In this document: positions 12,830-24,259 of the stretch, in pieces
Layout: every line of letters starts with the position of its first letter
How positions within the stretch are numbered: the first letter of the stretch is position 1
Translations under genes and position numbers: made by a program
Notes under the pieces: model-generated
Database searches by the model: none
What the model was told of the DNA's origin: nothing
What the model saw: the letters and a program-made list of their open reading frames with translations, nothing else
DNA from: Cunninghamella blakesleeana
Lineage: Eukaryota > Mucoromycota > Mucoromycetes > Mucorales > Cunninghamellaceae
Direction: 5' to 3'
Assembly: GCA_017871115.1 (NCBI GenBank)
Contig: JAFCIZ010000008.1
Span: 992,001-1,056,000, forward strand
Length of the DNA stretch: 64,000 nucleotides

Positions 12830-15067
12830 TTATATCTTTTTTTCTATTTCCTCTTCTTCTTCAAGTTGATGAATCAGTAAAACGCAATTATGACATTTAA
12901 ATTGAAGAGCATTGGCCATACTATATTTGCTTTTAGCATGAGATCCAGCACCTACATTATAATACCCTCTATCATTGGCTCTGATCACAATGTTAAGTTC
13001 AGTTTCAGCTTCCTTCCATTGACTATCCAAAACCAAGAATCGACCTTTTTCATAATGACCAAAATAATAAATATAATGGTCCCATAAGACATTTTTAGCA
13101 TGATCAAATACAATATCCAGAGATACTGAATGTATTTTTTTAAGATCGTCTAGAGTATAATTTACTTTTTCTACTTGTTGTTTTTGTGCTACAATTAAAC
13201 ATCTTGAGGTAACCGCTTTTAGATAGTTCGATAAGCATAAATCATCTTCATAATTCTTGGTAGTGGAGGAATCTAGTGTTTTTAGTTGTTTATCGATGAG
13301 GTCTAGATTATCGCATAAAATATCTTGCGGCATCCATTCAAAGGCTGTAAATATATTTAAAATTTCCAGGTCAGGTAGAATTAAAAAGCCATCTCTTAAA
13401 TAGCTATTTGATTTACGGGATACGAATTTCTAACAGGTGGAAATAGTAATAATAATAATTATATATAAAAGTGAATAAAATGAATCCATTTTTTTTTTTT
13501 AAAAAAAAAAAAATATCATCATTTTTCTCTTTTCTCTATATTTTTCTTTTTGCATGTTTACCTCCATAGGAATAGATTTTCCAGCAACCTTTTTCTTTGA
13601 AGTAGGAACTTTTTCTATTAAATCATGTACTTTTGATAATAAAATAACTTTTTTTTCTTCTACATCACATTCCATTGCTTGTTGATAAAGAGAAATAGCC
13701 ATTAAATATTGATAAACTGATTTTGACCAATTACTTTCATCATATAATTTTTCATAAATATCTAGAGAGGTGTTCCATTTCTTTTGAATCAAAGCAATTA
13801 TACCTAAATCCCAATAACATAAATGACAAAACTGCTGCCAATCCTTTTGTGTTTCGATGGCCTGATGATATATTTCTATTGCTTGGTCTAATTTTCCTTG
13901 ACCTACCAATCGTCTTCCTTCAAAATATAAAAAAAAGATCCCTGATGGGTATTGCTTTAAATTATAATCCATGATTCTTGTTGTTAAATCCGAATTGACA
14001 TGAGATAAGGGAACATAGTTTGCTAAAATAATATTATACAACATCAAAACCATATCACACAAAGGACGACGCAATGCATTGGTAGGTTGATGATCTTGAT
14101 GGTGATTATTTTGATCATGGTACCAATCTCCAGCTGATACAAGTGTTTCCAAACCATGTGCCCTATTGACGGTAAATCCAATAAATTCTACCACTTTAAT
14201 AACTGAACTTGGTAACATGGATAAAATAATATTAAAACATCCTATCCCTAAACAGACTCCAGAAGTAAAATGATCATCCAACTCATATTTTTTAACATCC
14301 TTTCCCTTAGCAGCTTCTTGTTGCACAAAGGCAATATACTTTTCTAACATGATGTAAGTATTGTAACTGTTTCGAATATTTAATCCTTCTCTAACAAATG
14401 ATAATATACTTTCGTCATGAATAATACTAAGTATTGCTTTTAATAAATATGCCTCCGCATAAATCAACTCCTATAAAAATAAATAAACAAATAAATAATA
14501 TATATATATATATGTTTAGTGTCATTACCACTTTCCTTTTTAGGCTTCTTTTCATATCAGGTTTTTTTAAAGTTTTTATTTTATTTTATTTTTTCTTACT
14601 GCATGTTTTTCAATGATAGTCAGGGATTGTAAATGAGTGATAGGATTCCTTTGTTGCCATAAAGAGCTGAAACTATTCATCCAGCCTTCCTTTTTCCGTA
14701 ACTGACCAGCTAATTGTATTGTTTCCTTTAAAGCTTCATGAGTGGATTTGATATCCGTTTCTTGAAAGGTCATCATCGATTTTAAAAATAAAATAAACGC
14801 TTTCCCTAAAGATACATATATACCATTTTTATTAGATAATAAGGTTTCTGCTTCTTGAATCCGAGAATCATAAAAACAATTCATTGCTTTTTCTACTTGT
14901 TGAATATCTTCATATAAAGTCATACTATTATCGTTGTTATTGTTGTTGTCAATGATTGCTTTATTATTTTTCATACTTGCTAATGAACTTGAAGAGGAGA
15001 TTGATCTTAAGGAAGGTAAACTCTTTTTACCATTAGCTTTTAAATTTAAAAGAGTGGCTGGTGGCAT
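12830..15067 (-). CDS. Iml2/TTC39 family TPR protein
   Basis: Three exons in phase: 15067-14600, 14470-13562 and 13429-12830, giving 658 residues. The Ser-rich N-terminus (about 1-50) is followed by the domain typical of fungal Iml2 and animal TTC39: a pair of helices, MNCFYDSRIQEAETLLSNKN, then ELIYAEAYLLKAILSIIHDE and the glycine-rich helix TSGVCLGIGCFNIILSMLPS. TPR-like repeats follow (RLVGQGKLDQAIEIYHQAIE; YWDLGIIALIQKKWNTSLDI), and the last exon carries QWKEAETELNIVIRANDRGY. Yeast Iml2 is linked to inclusion-body clearance and lipid metabolism, and TTC39 proteins to lipid traits. The molecular function here is inferred from family only. The intron between exons 2 and 3 carries a T12/A13 dyad at 13489-13513. 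Confidence 0.85.
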
Positions 15068-15349
15068 AATTATTATCTTTATATTTATTATTATTAAATA
15101 AATAAAGGAAAATGTTAAAAGGTAACTTTATTTTATTTAATAGAAAAGAAAAAAAAAATGTAAAAGAGAGAGGAAGAGAGAAAAAAAAGAAAATCTAATT
15201 TTTTTATTTTTACAGACTTTAAAAACCGGTAAATTACTTTAACCGTTCCCAGCAAATTGGTGAATTTTATTAGAGAAAAATAACTAATCAAATACGTAGA
15301 GGTTAAACTATAGTAACAAAAATAAATATAAAGATGAATATTTTTACGA

Positions 15350-15408
<59 letters not shown>

Positions 15409-15844
15409 CCATGGACAACGTAGAGAGTGAAATTTTAGTTGACAAGGTCTCTTTTAAATTAGTTCAATCATAAATGCTTTTTTTTATATAAATGGTATTT
15501 TTTTTCATCGTTTTATAAGTTAGGTTTAAATTGCCATGGTTTCCTATTTCTATTTCTTTTTATTATTATCAGGTTAATATATGTAAAAGGCATGTTTATC
15601 AGAGCAATCCACTTGAGAGAAATTAATAAAGTATCTCTGTATAATATCCTTCTATATTAATCAATATTACTAATTAATGTTATTTAACTATCATTCATAT
15701 CAAGAAGAAAATAAACATAAAATCTAGAAAAATAAAAGTAAAATAAGGTATAAATGCTCATATTAAACTACTATCTTTTTTAATGGATATTTTAATAAAG
15801 TATCTTTATAATGTAACAAAAAGGTAATTAATGATGATTAGGAT
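15068..15844. other. Intergenic DNA with a 50-nt T tract
   Basis: No gene recognised. The long poly-T run at 15352-15401 is described separately. The rest is mixed A/T-rich sequence upstream of the Iml2-like gene. Confidence 0.5.
15352..15401. repeat. Uninterrupted 50-nt poly(T) tract
   Basis: Fifty consecutive T residues on the plus strand. It could be an A-tail remnant of a retroposed copy on the minus strand, or simply a slippage-prone mononucleotide repeat. No target-site duplication or element body was recognised next to it. Confidence 0.9.
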
Positions 15845-16430
15845 ACAATCGAACGGATATTATATTTTTAAGTGTATATTAATCTATCTTTCTTTACTAT
15901 TAATTTTACAAACCCATTACTCCCAAACTTATCGAAGGCACATTCAGTTAAATCAGCTGAATATTTTTTATTAGTAAGATCAGGTTCATCTTTTGCAATA
16001 AAATATAAATTATCACCAACATCTACGCTTGTATAAGAGGAAGAAAAAGCTGTTCAGAAAGAATAGGTATGCATAAGTAACTTTGTTTTATCTGATAAAT
16101 CATTATTATTGTTATCATCCATTAATCCATATAGTTTTATCTTAACTAAAATTATTACGGTGATATTCCATTTTAATATTATATTTTTTATCTATAAATA
16201 AATTATTCCATTTATTCCATTACGACAAAATAGCATTAAATTGATATTTATTTCTATTTTCGTTAGAATCCAATAGCGTATCTAGATGAAGCTATTATGT
16301 AAATCTTATTTTTAAGGATCGGATGGATTCATCATTATCATTCACATGTCGATAAGATACATTACTGTTGTTATTGCTTCTGTTGAAACTATTAGCATGT
16401 ATAGTTTTAGTTGACTGGCGATCTAACTAT
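15845..16430 (-). pseudogene. Decayed protein-coding gene, family unknown
   Basis: The minus strand carries a chain of coding-like pieces broken by stops and frame changes. After a TAG acceptor near 16427 comes LDRQSTKTIHANSFNRSN, running on through YRHVNDNDESIRSLKIRFT to a stop. HLDTLLDSNENRNKYQFNAI follows, and then, in a different frame, SSSYTSVDVGDNLYFIAKDE with ADLTECAFDKFGSNGFVKLI to a stop near 15870. Codon composition resembles the real genes nearby, but no intact frame joins the pieces. An upstream minus-strand frame at 16874-16626 (a hydrophobic segment LLLILILILILIINRN with basic flanks) may be another exon of the same lost membrane protein. Function unknown. Confidence 0.5.
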
Positions 16431-17777
16431 AATAAAAAAAATAGATAATTCGTCTTCGTTAAAAAACCGTGTAATAATGATAAAAATATATATTTCAATG
16501 AAGTTTCTTATTTTTCTTATTTTTCTTTTGTAAAATAATATTTGCTAAGCACCCAAGCATGATTCGACCAATCTTATGCAAGATACACTAAAAATTGATA
16601 GACTCTATTTATATTATTATATTTCTTATATTGCTTTGTCTTTGACAGGCTGATGATTATTTACATGATATTTATTTTCTTCTATACCATTTCTATTGAT
16701 TATTAATATTAATATTAATATTAATATTAATAATAAAAAGCCCAATGTAACTATTTCATTTTTTTTTTTTTTTTTTTTTTCAATTATGACCTTATTAATC
16801 CACAAATACTTCGTTTCCCTCGAAAAAGGGTACAGATATATAATATGAGGTGTGTAATCAAATTCCACCACCAATTATTTAATTCATTCTAACAATAAGA
16901 TATGATTATATATTTCAAGCCATAAATCGTGCTTATTCTTTTTTACATAGCATATATCATAACTGTAAAGGGATGACTTTCTTACACAACAAGTACGATA
17001 TCAAGCACAAAATTAAACGATAAATGGTATAAAATAGTATAATATAATAATAAAAATGAATAAATATAATGCATAATAATGAGCTCTTTTATATTTAATA
17101 TACGCTAGTTTTTATTATTTAATTTTTTCTTTCTCCCCTTTCAAGCAACGCTTATATTATTATTTCTCTTTCTTTCTTTTTTTTAAATAATAATGCAGTT
17201 TTGTAAGTTGGATTATTTTAACCGTTTTATTATACAAGTTGTTCGTTCAATAGTTATTTAATTGAATTTAAAATAGTTTAAAAGGGTTATTTATATTATT
17301 TATTATGTTTATTAAAAAATAAAAATAACAAATAAAAAGATTGAAGAAATAGAGAAAGTAAGATAGTTAAAGCAAAAAATCAACTGTAAACTAAAAAAAA
17401 ATTCCACCTAGTTTTAAATCTCACTATTTTATATATATATTAACACCTTTTTGTAAAGATAGAGGTTCAAAACAATGAAACAATATTTTTGTGTTTTCAA
17501 AATATCGTGCTGTAAACAAGAGGCAAGCTTTTCTCTTGCATCAGTTTCATATTCTTAAAATTCGATCCTAATGAAGTATGTAAAATGAAAATAAAAAATA
17601 ATATACTATGCATATTAAGGCAAGACAAAACAGTAGTAATTGAAATCACATACCATTTCTTAATCTTATAATTTGACTAATTTATTTTATTATATATTTT
17701 ATAACTATTAAAAAAATCCATGTACTATACATTTGATATAAATTATATTACTATTATTATTATAAATTTTTATTATT
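16431..17777. other. Intergenic, gene-poor
   Basis: Apart from the hydrophobic minus-strand frame at 16626-16874 mentioned with the relic, I see no gene. A short (TTAATA)n-like repeat lies at about 16700-16730 and a 20-nt T run at about 16760-16780. Confidence 0.5.
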
Positions 17778-18731
17778 TTATACATCATGGTATTCATGAA
17801 TAGAGAATCGACCGCGAATTCCTTTTTTGTTGATAAATAAAAATTCCTTCATTTCATTTTTTAATATGACGTCTTTACTTGGAATCTTTTTTCCATTTTC
17901 TTCTTTTTCAGGTTGAGTTACTTTTAAGTTATCATGGTACAAATAGGGGATAATGAATGGGATAGGTTTTTTTGTAACTAGAATAAGCTATGTATATATT
18001 ATAATATAAAAAACAAACAAACAAACAAAAGAAATAAAGGAACCATCCGTTATTAATACTCTTTTCTATTCCTATTCTTGCTAATTATCATTATTATTAT
18101 AACATATATAAACTTACATTGACATAATAAAAGTTGGATTTATGCGGATAAGTAACAGCTGGCGATACCATTACCTAAAAAAATACAATAAAAATAACAA
18201 AAATAATATATGATCATTGTTAATACGTATACATATATATATACCATTAATAAAAAACGTATCCTTCTTTTTTATTTATATATTTACCTGTTCAATTTTT
18301 GATATATCAATGTTAGTATCTAATTCTACACGGTTAATGGCAAAAGGTTTTTTATGATCAAAATTGGCGACAACACCACAGTTTAATATCTGTTCATGTA
18401 AAATAACAAGGATAAAAAATAATAATAATAATCACTTAATATTTCATAATTGTAAATATTTATTGGTTTAACTCTATCCATCTATAACTCTTACCTTCAA
18501 AGGTATTACACTGGAGCCTACATCACGAATACGTTTCTATATTAAACTTTATATAGTCAATAAAAAATCTGTCAAAAAACCAAAAGTTCTTTTTCTTTCT
18601 ATATATATTTTATTAAAAAAGAAAAATTATATCTATATTACCACTTCTTTTTCTACTTGTTCAATAATCCATGTTTTAGCAGTTTGATCAATTTCAGCAT
18701 CGTTAACGGGTTGATCAACACTAGTATCCAT
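17778..18731 (-). CDS. Unrecognised conserved-looking protein (five exons)
   Basis: Five small exons join in phase with good splice sites: 18731-18642, 18536-18495, 18389-18288, 18174-18118 and 17987-17778, giving 166 residues. I do not recognise the family. The N-terminus is acidic and helical (DAEIDQTAKTWIIEQVEKEV). A beta-rich centre follows (ILNCGVVANFDHKKPFAINR; VMVSPAVTYPHKSNFYYVN; LILVTKKPIPFIIPYLY), and the tail is basic (LFINKKGIRGRFSIHEYHDV). There is no signal peptide, membrane helix or zinc motif. Regular splicing and conserved-looking hydrophobic strands argue for a real gene. It is transcribed divergently from the DUF4460-like gene, with a shared 211-nt upstream region rich in poly-A/poly-T. 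Confidence 0.7.
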
Positions 18732-18942
18732 TGTTTTTTATATAAAGAGTGAAAAAAAAAAAAAAAAAAAAAAAAAAGCAGCAAGAGAAAAAAAATATTT
18801 TCATGATTGTATTTCTTTCTTTTTGACAGCCCGAACAAAAGAAAAAAAAAAATTAGCCTATAAAATTAAATTTTCGTCAAAAACCGGAGTTATAACTATT
18901 TCCTTTTCTCTGATTTTTTTTTTTTTTTAAAAAAAAAAATAT

Positions 18943-19794
18943 ATGAACAACAATAAAACAAAGCAAGCAGCTGCTTCATTAATAAAACCATATTTAAAGA
19001 AATTCATATTACAAATTCATCCAGATTTTTTTCACCATGATCATATAAAAAAACAGCATAATGCACAAAAGTTACAAGAATTATATACCATATTAAATCC
19101 CATTCTACATTCAACAAAACCATTGCCAACAATACAGCCAAAAATTACTACCCCTATATCTATATCTTTTTATAAAAAACAACAGCAGGAACAGTTTTTA
19201 CAAAAAACAGCCATTAAAAAGAAAAAAGAAAAAAAGGAAAAAGATGATAGTACTAGTACTAATGAAATGATATCTTTTTCATTTTCTGATACCCAGCAAG
19301 TATGGCCAACAATACAACACTTTTTATCATTATGTCAACAGGCCAATATTACGATTTTACAGAGTGATCAGGAAGCAGTTCAATCCATGATACAACAGCA
19401 ATATAAAAAAACCACCACTACTAGATCACCATTAAGCCTTCGAGAAGAATTTAAAAAAGCATTATATCATGATGAAGAAATAAAAAATCGAAAAAACATT
19501 AATAACGATAACATTCAATGGACAAAAGAAAGGATATTAAATGAAAAGTTGTGTATGTATGATCCAAATATAAAAGATATAAACCATTTTGTCAATCAAT
19601 TAATAAAATGGCTACCACATTTACAACCTGAAAAATGGTGGGGGAAAATTCCGACTTTATTTTTATCCTCTTCCATGAAAATGGACCCAGATTTAATAAA
19701 ACAAAAAGATATATTGATTCTCTATGAAGATATGGATTTGGATGGTAACACTTTGTATAATGATAATAATAATAAAATATATAAAAATAGATAA
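18943..19794 (+). CDS. TCAIM/DUF4460-like protein with J-domain-like start
   Basis: A single long frame encodes 283 residues. The opening IKPYLKKFILQIHPDFFHHD, with KLQELYTILN following, is the pattern of DUF4460, a J-domain-like module found in animal TCAIM (T-cell activation inhibitor, mitochondrial) and its fungal relatives. A Lys-rich linker (about 85-100) follows. Then come WPTIQHFLSLCQQANITILQ and a C-terminal part with INHFVNQLIKWLPHLQPEKW, compatible with the companion DUF4461 region. A clear mitochondrial presequence is not visible. Near the end an alternative intron (donor in GATGGTAACA, acceptor AAATAG at about 19792) would change only the last residues. Assignment is from remembered family pattern, not a search. 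Confidence 0.65.
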   Translation: MNNNKTKQAAASLIKPYLKKFILQIHPDFFHHDHIKKQHNAQKLQELYTILNPILHSTKPLPTIQPKITTPISISFYKKQQQEQFLQKTAIKKKKEKKEKDDSTSTNEMISFSFSDTQQVWPTIQHFLSLCQQANITILQSDQEAVQSMIQQQYKKTTTTRSPLSLREEFKKALYHDEEIKNRKNINNDNIQWTKERILNEKLCMYDPNIKDINHFVNQLIKWLPHLQPEKWWGKIPTLFLSSSMKMDPDLIKQKDILILYEDMDLDGNTLYNDNNNKIYKNR

Positions 19795-19839
19795 ATAAAT
19801 TCAATGTAACCTTAATTAATATAAATATATATTTTTATA

Positions 19840-19977
19840 TTAATCTAGATATTCAAAGGTCCATTCAGCACTATTTCTCATCATAACAATAAATATTAAG
19901 GTATTATTAATAATAATATTAAAAAATATCATTAAGAATGATAATAATAAAAGGTTATATTTATCTAATTTCATCAT
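19840..19977 (-). CDS. Possible 45-residue hydrophobic small protein
   Basis: An ATG at 19977 opens a 45-codon frame: MMKLDKYNLLLLSFLMIFFN, a second hydrophobic stretch, then the non-random tail MRNSAEWTFEYLD. Its ATG overlaps the stop (TGATG) of the piece ending at 19977. The tail composition is unlike translated A/T noise, but there is no other support. Confidence 0.22.
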   Translation of the reverse strand: MMKLDKYNLLLLSFLMIFFNIIINNTLIFIVMMRNSAEWTFEYLD

Positions 19978-20329
19978 CACGTTTTTATTTGTATTTGGTA
20001 ATAGTAGGAATATTGTTTAAAAATGGGATAGTTTTCTTTTCGGCTATTGAATAATTATTATATATATATATATTTTTATAATACTGACTTGTATATTTTT
20101 ATATTATAAAATAAAATACTATTTTTTTTCTTAATGATAATAATAGTAATAGAATTATAAACTGAGAATAGATTTAAAGTTATTATTATTATTTTTATTT
20201 TTATTTTTATTGATACCACCATAATGATTACCTTTTCTTTAATTCATAGCAGGCCATATAACCTAAAAAAATCAAAAGAATAGAGAATTCAATAAAGAAT
20301 GATCCAATCAAAAGAATGTGTAATACAGG
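19977..20329 (-). CDS. Possible 3' part of a small single-pass membrane protein
   Basis: Two minus-strand pieces join in phase with consensus splice sites: 20329-20232 (after a TAG acceptor) and 20043-19977, giving 54 residues and a stop. The first encodes a membrane helix (IGSFFIEFSILLIFLGYMAC) and the second a basic/tyrosine tail (RKENYPIFKQYSYYYQ). A first exon with a start in the right phase was not found in the polypyrimidine region upstream, which also serves the divergent gene at 20588. It may be a real small gene, an old fragment, or chance. Confidence 0.3.
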
Positions 20330-20587
20330 CTACAGGCTAATTTTAGATGGATTATATAAAACCTTATTATATGTACTTTTTTTTTTTCTTTTTTTTTCAC
20401 CTTTTTAGTAAAAAAAAATTTAAATTGGATAATACTTTTTTTGGCGAGTTTATTTTAACTCACCCTTTTTTTTTTTTTCGCTCTTATTATTATTATTTTT
20501 CTGACTTATTTTTCTCTCTCTCTTTCTCTCTTTTATTTTTTCATTCATAGCTCACCCATAGATATATATCATATACACCATTTATCA

Positions 20588-21584
20588 ATGTTGAAGAAAC
20601 TTTTATTATTTCTTTTATTACTATATAGTCAACTTATAATAGCTTGTGAGCGACCATGTCGAGATGCTATAGCTAAATCATTTACAGAAAAATATTCCCC
20701 ATTAATTCATCATGTTATAGATAAACTTCAAGATCCTTTACTACATACCATTCAACAAAAGCAAGTACCTGAACAATTATCATCTACTCTGCCTATTGAT
20801 ATTTTACAAAAAATGTTATCAACTCGTATTTTAAATCAAATTGATCAATTGAAAAATCATACTACGTTTAATTTACAAGATAATATTTATAATGTCATTT
20901 TTAAAGATGTTGATCCACCTTTTAAGGGGGATTGTAGTGTACCTAAAAGATTAGAAAGAAAAGTACCTCCTCCCGGTGAAGCTTGGACTTTACAAGAATG
21001 TAAGTAAATAAAAAAGTTGAACCAAATTATTATAAGGATAAATAATAGATAGGTTTTATTTATATTTATTTATTTATTTATTTCATAGGTGAACTTATGG
21101 ATTATATTTGTGGTAATCCTCCATCCATTTGCCACTTTTTAGATATGGTAAAAAACCAACCCATAGATATTAATAATAATAATAATATGTATAAAAAAAG
21201 GAGTCAAAGAGTGAACATATATATATTAACCCGCTTATTTACCTTTTATTTTATCCCCTATTTATTTAGATAAAGCAACGAATTATAGACAGAATGAAAA
21301 TGTTACTTGAAGAGCCTGTACAATTTGATGGTATTATTTTTAAATCCCTTGCCCAAGACACAAAACAAACTATTCAAGGATTAATGGTGAAATATGGAGC
21401 TGGCTCTCTTTTACGTGATCAATCAGTCTTTGGTTATATTAATAATATCATTCGGGATATGATGCATGCTTTTGATGAATGGGTTCAATCAGATATTAAA
21501 AACTTGTGTGATGATCCTGATCAAGAATTATTTTGTGGTGGTTGGGATAATGATATTAAATATGAAATTTTACAATTTCCATAA
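20588..21584 (+). CDS. Secreted cysteine-containing protein, function unknown
   Basis: Three exons join in phase: 20588-20999, 21089-21147 and 21270-21584, giving 261 residues. A clear signal peptide (KKLLLFLLLLYSQLIIACE, cleavage near residue 19-20) is followed by a soluble helical protein with no anchor or GPI-type tail. Cysteines occur in CERPCRDA, GDCSVP, LQECELMDYICGNPPSICHF, IKNLCDDPDQ and FCGGW, so several disulfides are likely after secretion. I do not recognise the family. The even cysteine distribution and proper exon phases indicate a maintained gene. It lies head-to-head with the unresolved minus-strand pieces and tail-to-tail with the Brl1/Brr6 gene. Confidence 0.82.
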
Positions 21585-21878
21585 TAATAATAATAATTAA
21601 TTATGAAACATACATACATAAAAAAAAAACCTGATTAATAAAAATTATATACATATAATAAATATATATAGCATAGCATATATATGTATTGTTTTAAAAG
21701 GAGTGTTTATTTTATTTTATTTTATTTTATTTACGATTATGTATTATTATGTTATTTAATATTTATATATACAAATATATATTTTCTAAAACAAAACTTC
21801 ATTACTAATAATCAACAATATCATTATCATCCAAACCATAAATCAATAAACAAATCAACTTTTGTACATGTTTAACTA

Positions 21879-23090
21879 TCAAGAAGATGGTCGAGGTTGA
21901 ATAGTATGATATTCACTTGATTTACGAAAGAATCCAAATGTTATGTTTGATACAACAAAAGATCCAACCACCAATATTAAAAAAAAGAACTATAAATAAG
22001 AAATAAAAATGGATAAGAATAAACAGACCCTCTTATATATACAATTCTATTCGACTTACCATGGCTTTATAAGAAATGGGTTCTACAAAACTATTGATGA
22101 TTTCTGCTATTGTTTCTGCCGAAACTTTTGTTCTAAGAGCACGTATATATATATATATATATATAAAATGAAAATAAGTCATATGGTATATATATGTATA
22201 TATATATACGATGATAATCATTTTCTTTATATATACATATTGTTAATTAATTATGTACCTACCTTGTTATAGAATGAGGAATTCGATTCATACATGTTAA
22301 CCAATATTCGCATTTCTTTTCAAGAGCAGGTACACGAGTTTCTGGATCACATAAATTAATTTTATATTGTTGAGCGCATGATTGAATCTCTTGGATTAAT
22401 GCTAAATTAATAAATAAAAAGGGATTGATTACTATTCTCTTTTTGTTTATTAGTATTTATTACTACTATTTAAATAGGTACTTACTATTGGTATAATCAT
22501 TTGCTTTAATTTGAAAATCTTCTTGAATAGTCCATATAAGATGAAATACAATATAAAGTAGGATGGATAAGATGATGACTCTAAATATCAACTGAATATA
22601 AGTGATAATAGTAATAGATAAAGTACGATGATAAATATAATCGTTTAATGAAAGATCATGAGGAGGACCATGAGAAGGATCATGACCATGATATGATACT
22701 GTAGTTGGAGTTGATGTATTAGACGTTGAGGGATCTTTTGAAGAAGAGAACAAAGGCTTGTGTTTTTTTTTTTCTCTTAAAAGTCGTTGATATCGTTGTG
22801 TTAAAGCTGAAGCGCTCCAAGAAGAAGGATCTGTATTTACATTAAATAGTTTTTGATGAGGTAATAATTTAGGTACAAAATTAAATTCAGTAGATTCTGG
22901 AATTTTATTAACTAGTTCATTATATTCTCCTAAAGAATAACAATGAATAATATAATGTATATACATAAATTTAATTATTAAATAGTTGTATGAATAAACG
23001 TCGCCTTTTTTATTTTAATAAAGAAATTCTCTCTTTTTTGTATTTACTTTTTTTTCCTATATGGTTATTTTCATTGGAAAGAGAGGTCAT
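21879..23090 (-). CDS. Brl1/Brr6-domain nuclear envelope protein
   Basis: Integral protein of the nuclear envelope that, in yeasts, helps nuclear pore complex assembly and membrane lipid homeostasis. Five exons in phase: 23090-23048, 22929-22486, 22401-22263, 22132-22060 and 21989-21879, giving 269 residues. The first exon codes only MTSLSNENNHIGKK; without it the second has no start. The first transmembrane helix (VIILSILLYIVFHLIW, about 130-148) precedes the luminal domain with the four conserved cysteines, SCAQQYKINLC and KKCEYWLTC (about 171, 180, 193, 199). The family signature ISYKAM follows TKVSAETIAEIINSFVEP. The second helix is FFFLILVVGSFVVSNI. A His/Pro-rich linker lies near residue 100. 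The intron at 22133-22262 contains a TA-repeat tract. Confidence 0.92.
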
Positions 23091-23339
23091 TGAAAAAAAA
23101 AATGGTAATAAAAAAAAAAAAGTATAGGCGATAAAAAAAAAAAATAGGTTGTAAAAACTTATTGGTTAATCATTCATTCAATTACTTTAAATCTCCGAAG
23201 GCATTCATTCTTTTTTGATGGAATGCACTCAATAAAAGCTTATTTTTCATCGAGATAATTAGAATATGCTTAGTATTTTTTTTTTCATGTGTTACATATA
23301 TGGTTGGAAGGAGGACTAATTAGTAGAATGATAATGATC

Positions 23340-23370
<31 letters not shown>

Positions 23371-23663
23371 TAAAAGGGAGATAAATGGATAAAAGTACAT
23401 ATATATATATATACATAAATAAATCATAAAATCATTAAAAAAAAAAAAGAGAGAGAGAGAGAGAATAGGAGATAGGATAATTATTATAGATATTATTATT
23501 ATTATTATTAATAAAAGAGAGAAACAAAAAAATAAAAAGGGAAATCATTATATATAACTATATATAAAATAATAAATAAATAAATAGATTGTTTTTTTTT
23601 TTGTTTTTTAACTTTTTTCGCTGTAATAACATATGCCAAAGGTCTTCTTCTTCAGTAATATGA
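23091..23663. other. Intergenic with ATT and GA microsatellites
   Basis: No gene seen. An (ATT)n run lies at about 23341-23370, a GA-rich repeat at about 23450-23464 and a second ATT run at about 23491-23510. Confidence 0.6.
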
Positions 23664-24259
23664 TTAAAATATAGCATCTAATGCACAACAGAAACACACT
23701 AGAATAGAAAAAGAAATAAAAAATAATAAATTAATATATAATTGAGTTACATTTAGTTACAAAAAACCAGACAATTTAATGTCCGACGGCATGTTTTCCC
23801 GTTCACTTACTTGCAGCCAAGCTTTTTTTTTAAAAAAAAAAATAAAAATAAAGAGATAGTAACGTTAATAAAAATAGAATGATGATGATACACACGCCCT
23901 TTTATCAGCACTTTCTAATGGTGATTATTATGATGGTACCCTTTTTTCTTATTATTATTTTCTCTTTTATTTTACCATCCCCAACAACAGGAAGAATCGT
24001 CTTGTTTTTGAGGTTGTTGTTGAACAACGATGGTTTGTGGTGGAGGACTAATAGTAATAACATAAATAACAATAATAAATAAAAGATTGATCCCGTATAA
24101 TTTTATTTAATATCTCTTTAATGATTTTTTTTATATTTACGCAGGAGAGTAGTATTGACCGTTAGGGGGAGCACCATAACCGTATTGGCCTTGAGGAGGA
24201 GGAGGATAGTAGTTTTGTCCTTGAGGTGGAGGAGGGTATGAATAATTATTACTAGACAT
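23664..24259 (-). CDS. CYSTM-family tail-anchored small protein
   Basis: Tiny stress-type protein (78 residues) with a Pro/Tyr/Gln-rich cytosolic part and a cysteine-rich C-terminal membrane module. Four exons in phase: 24259-24141, 24047-23976, 23821-23811 (only 11 nt) and 23698-23664. The repeats PPPPQGQNYYPPPPQGQYGY fill residues 9-28, and VVQQQPQKQDDSS precedes the CYSTM module CCWGCLAAMCFCCALDAIF. The 11-nt exon supplies the middle of this module (C-L-A-A). It has a good GTAAGT donor and an A-rich AG acceptor following a T-run. Skipping it keeps a frame but loses the consensus and the natural stop. CYSTM proteins of yeast and plants are plasma-membrane or vacuolar and linked to metal or stress tolerance. 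The exact role here is unknown. Confidence 0.82.

Larger units (their letters stand above)
19795..20587. other. Intergenic with unresolved coding-like pieces
   Basis: The stretch between the DUF4460-like gene and the secreted protein. It carries coding-like pieces on the minus strand, listed separately at 19977-20329 and 19840-19977. Polypyrimidine runs at 20380-20550 probably belong to the promoter and leader of the gene starting at 20588. Confidence 0.4.
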
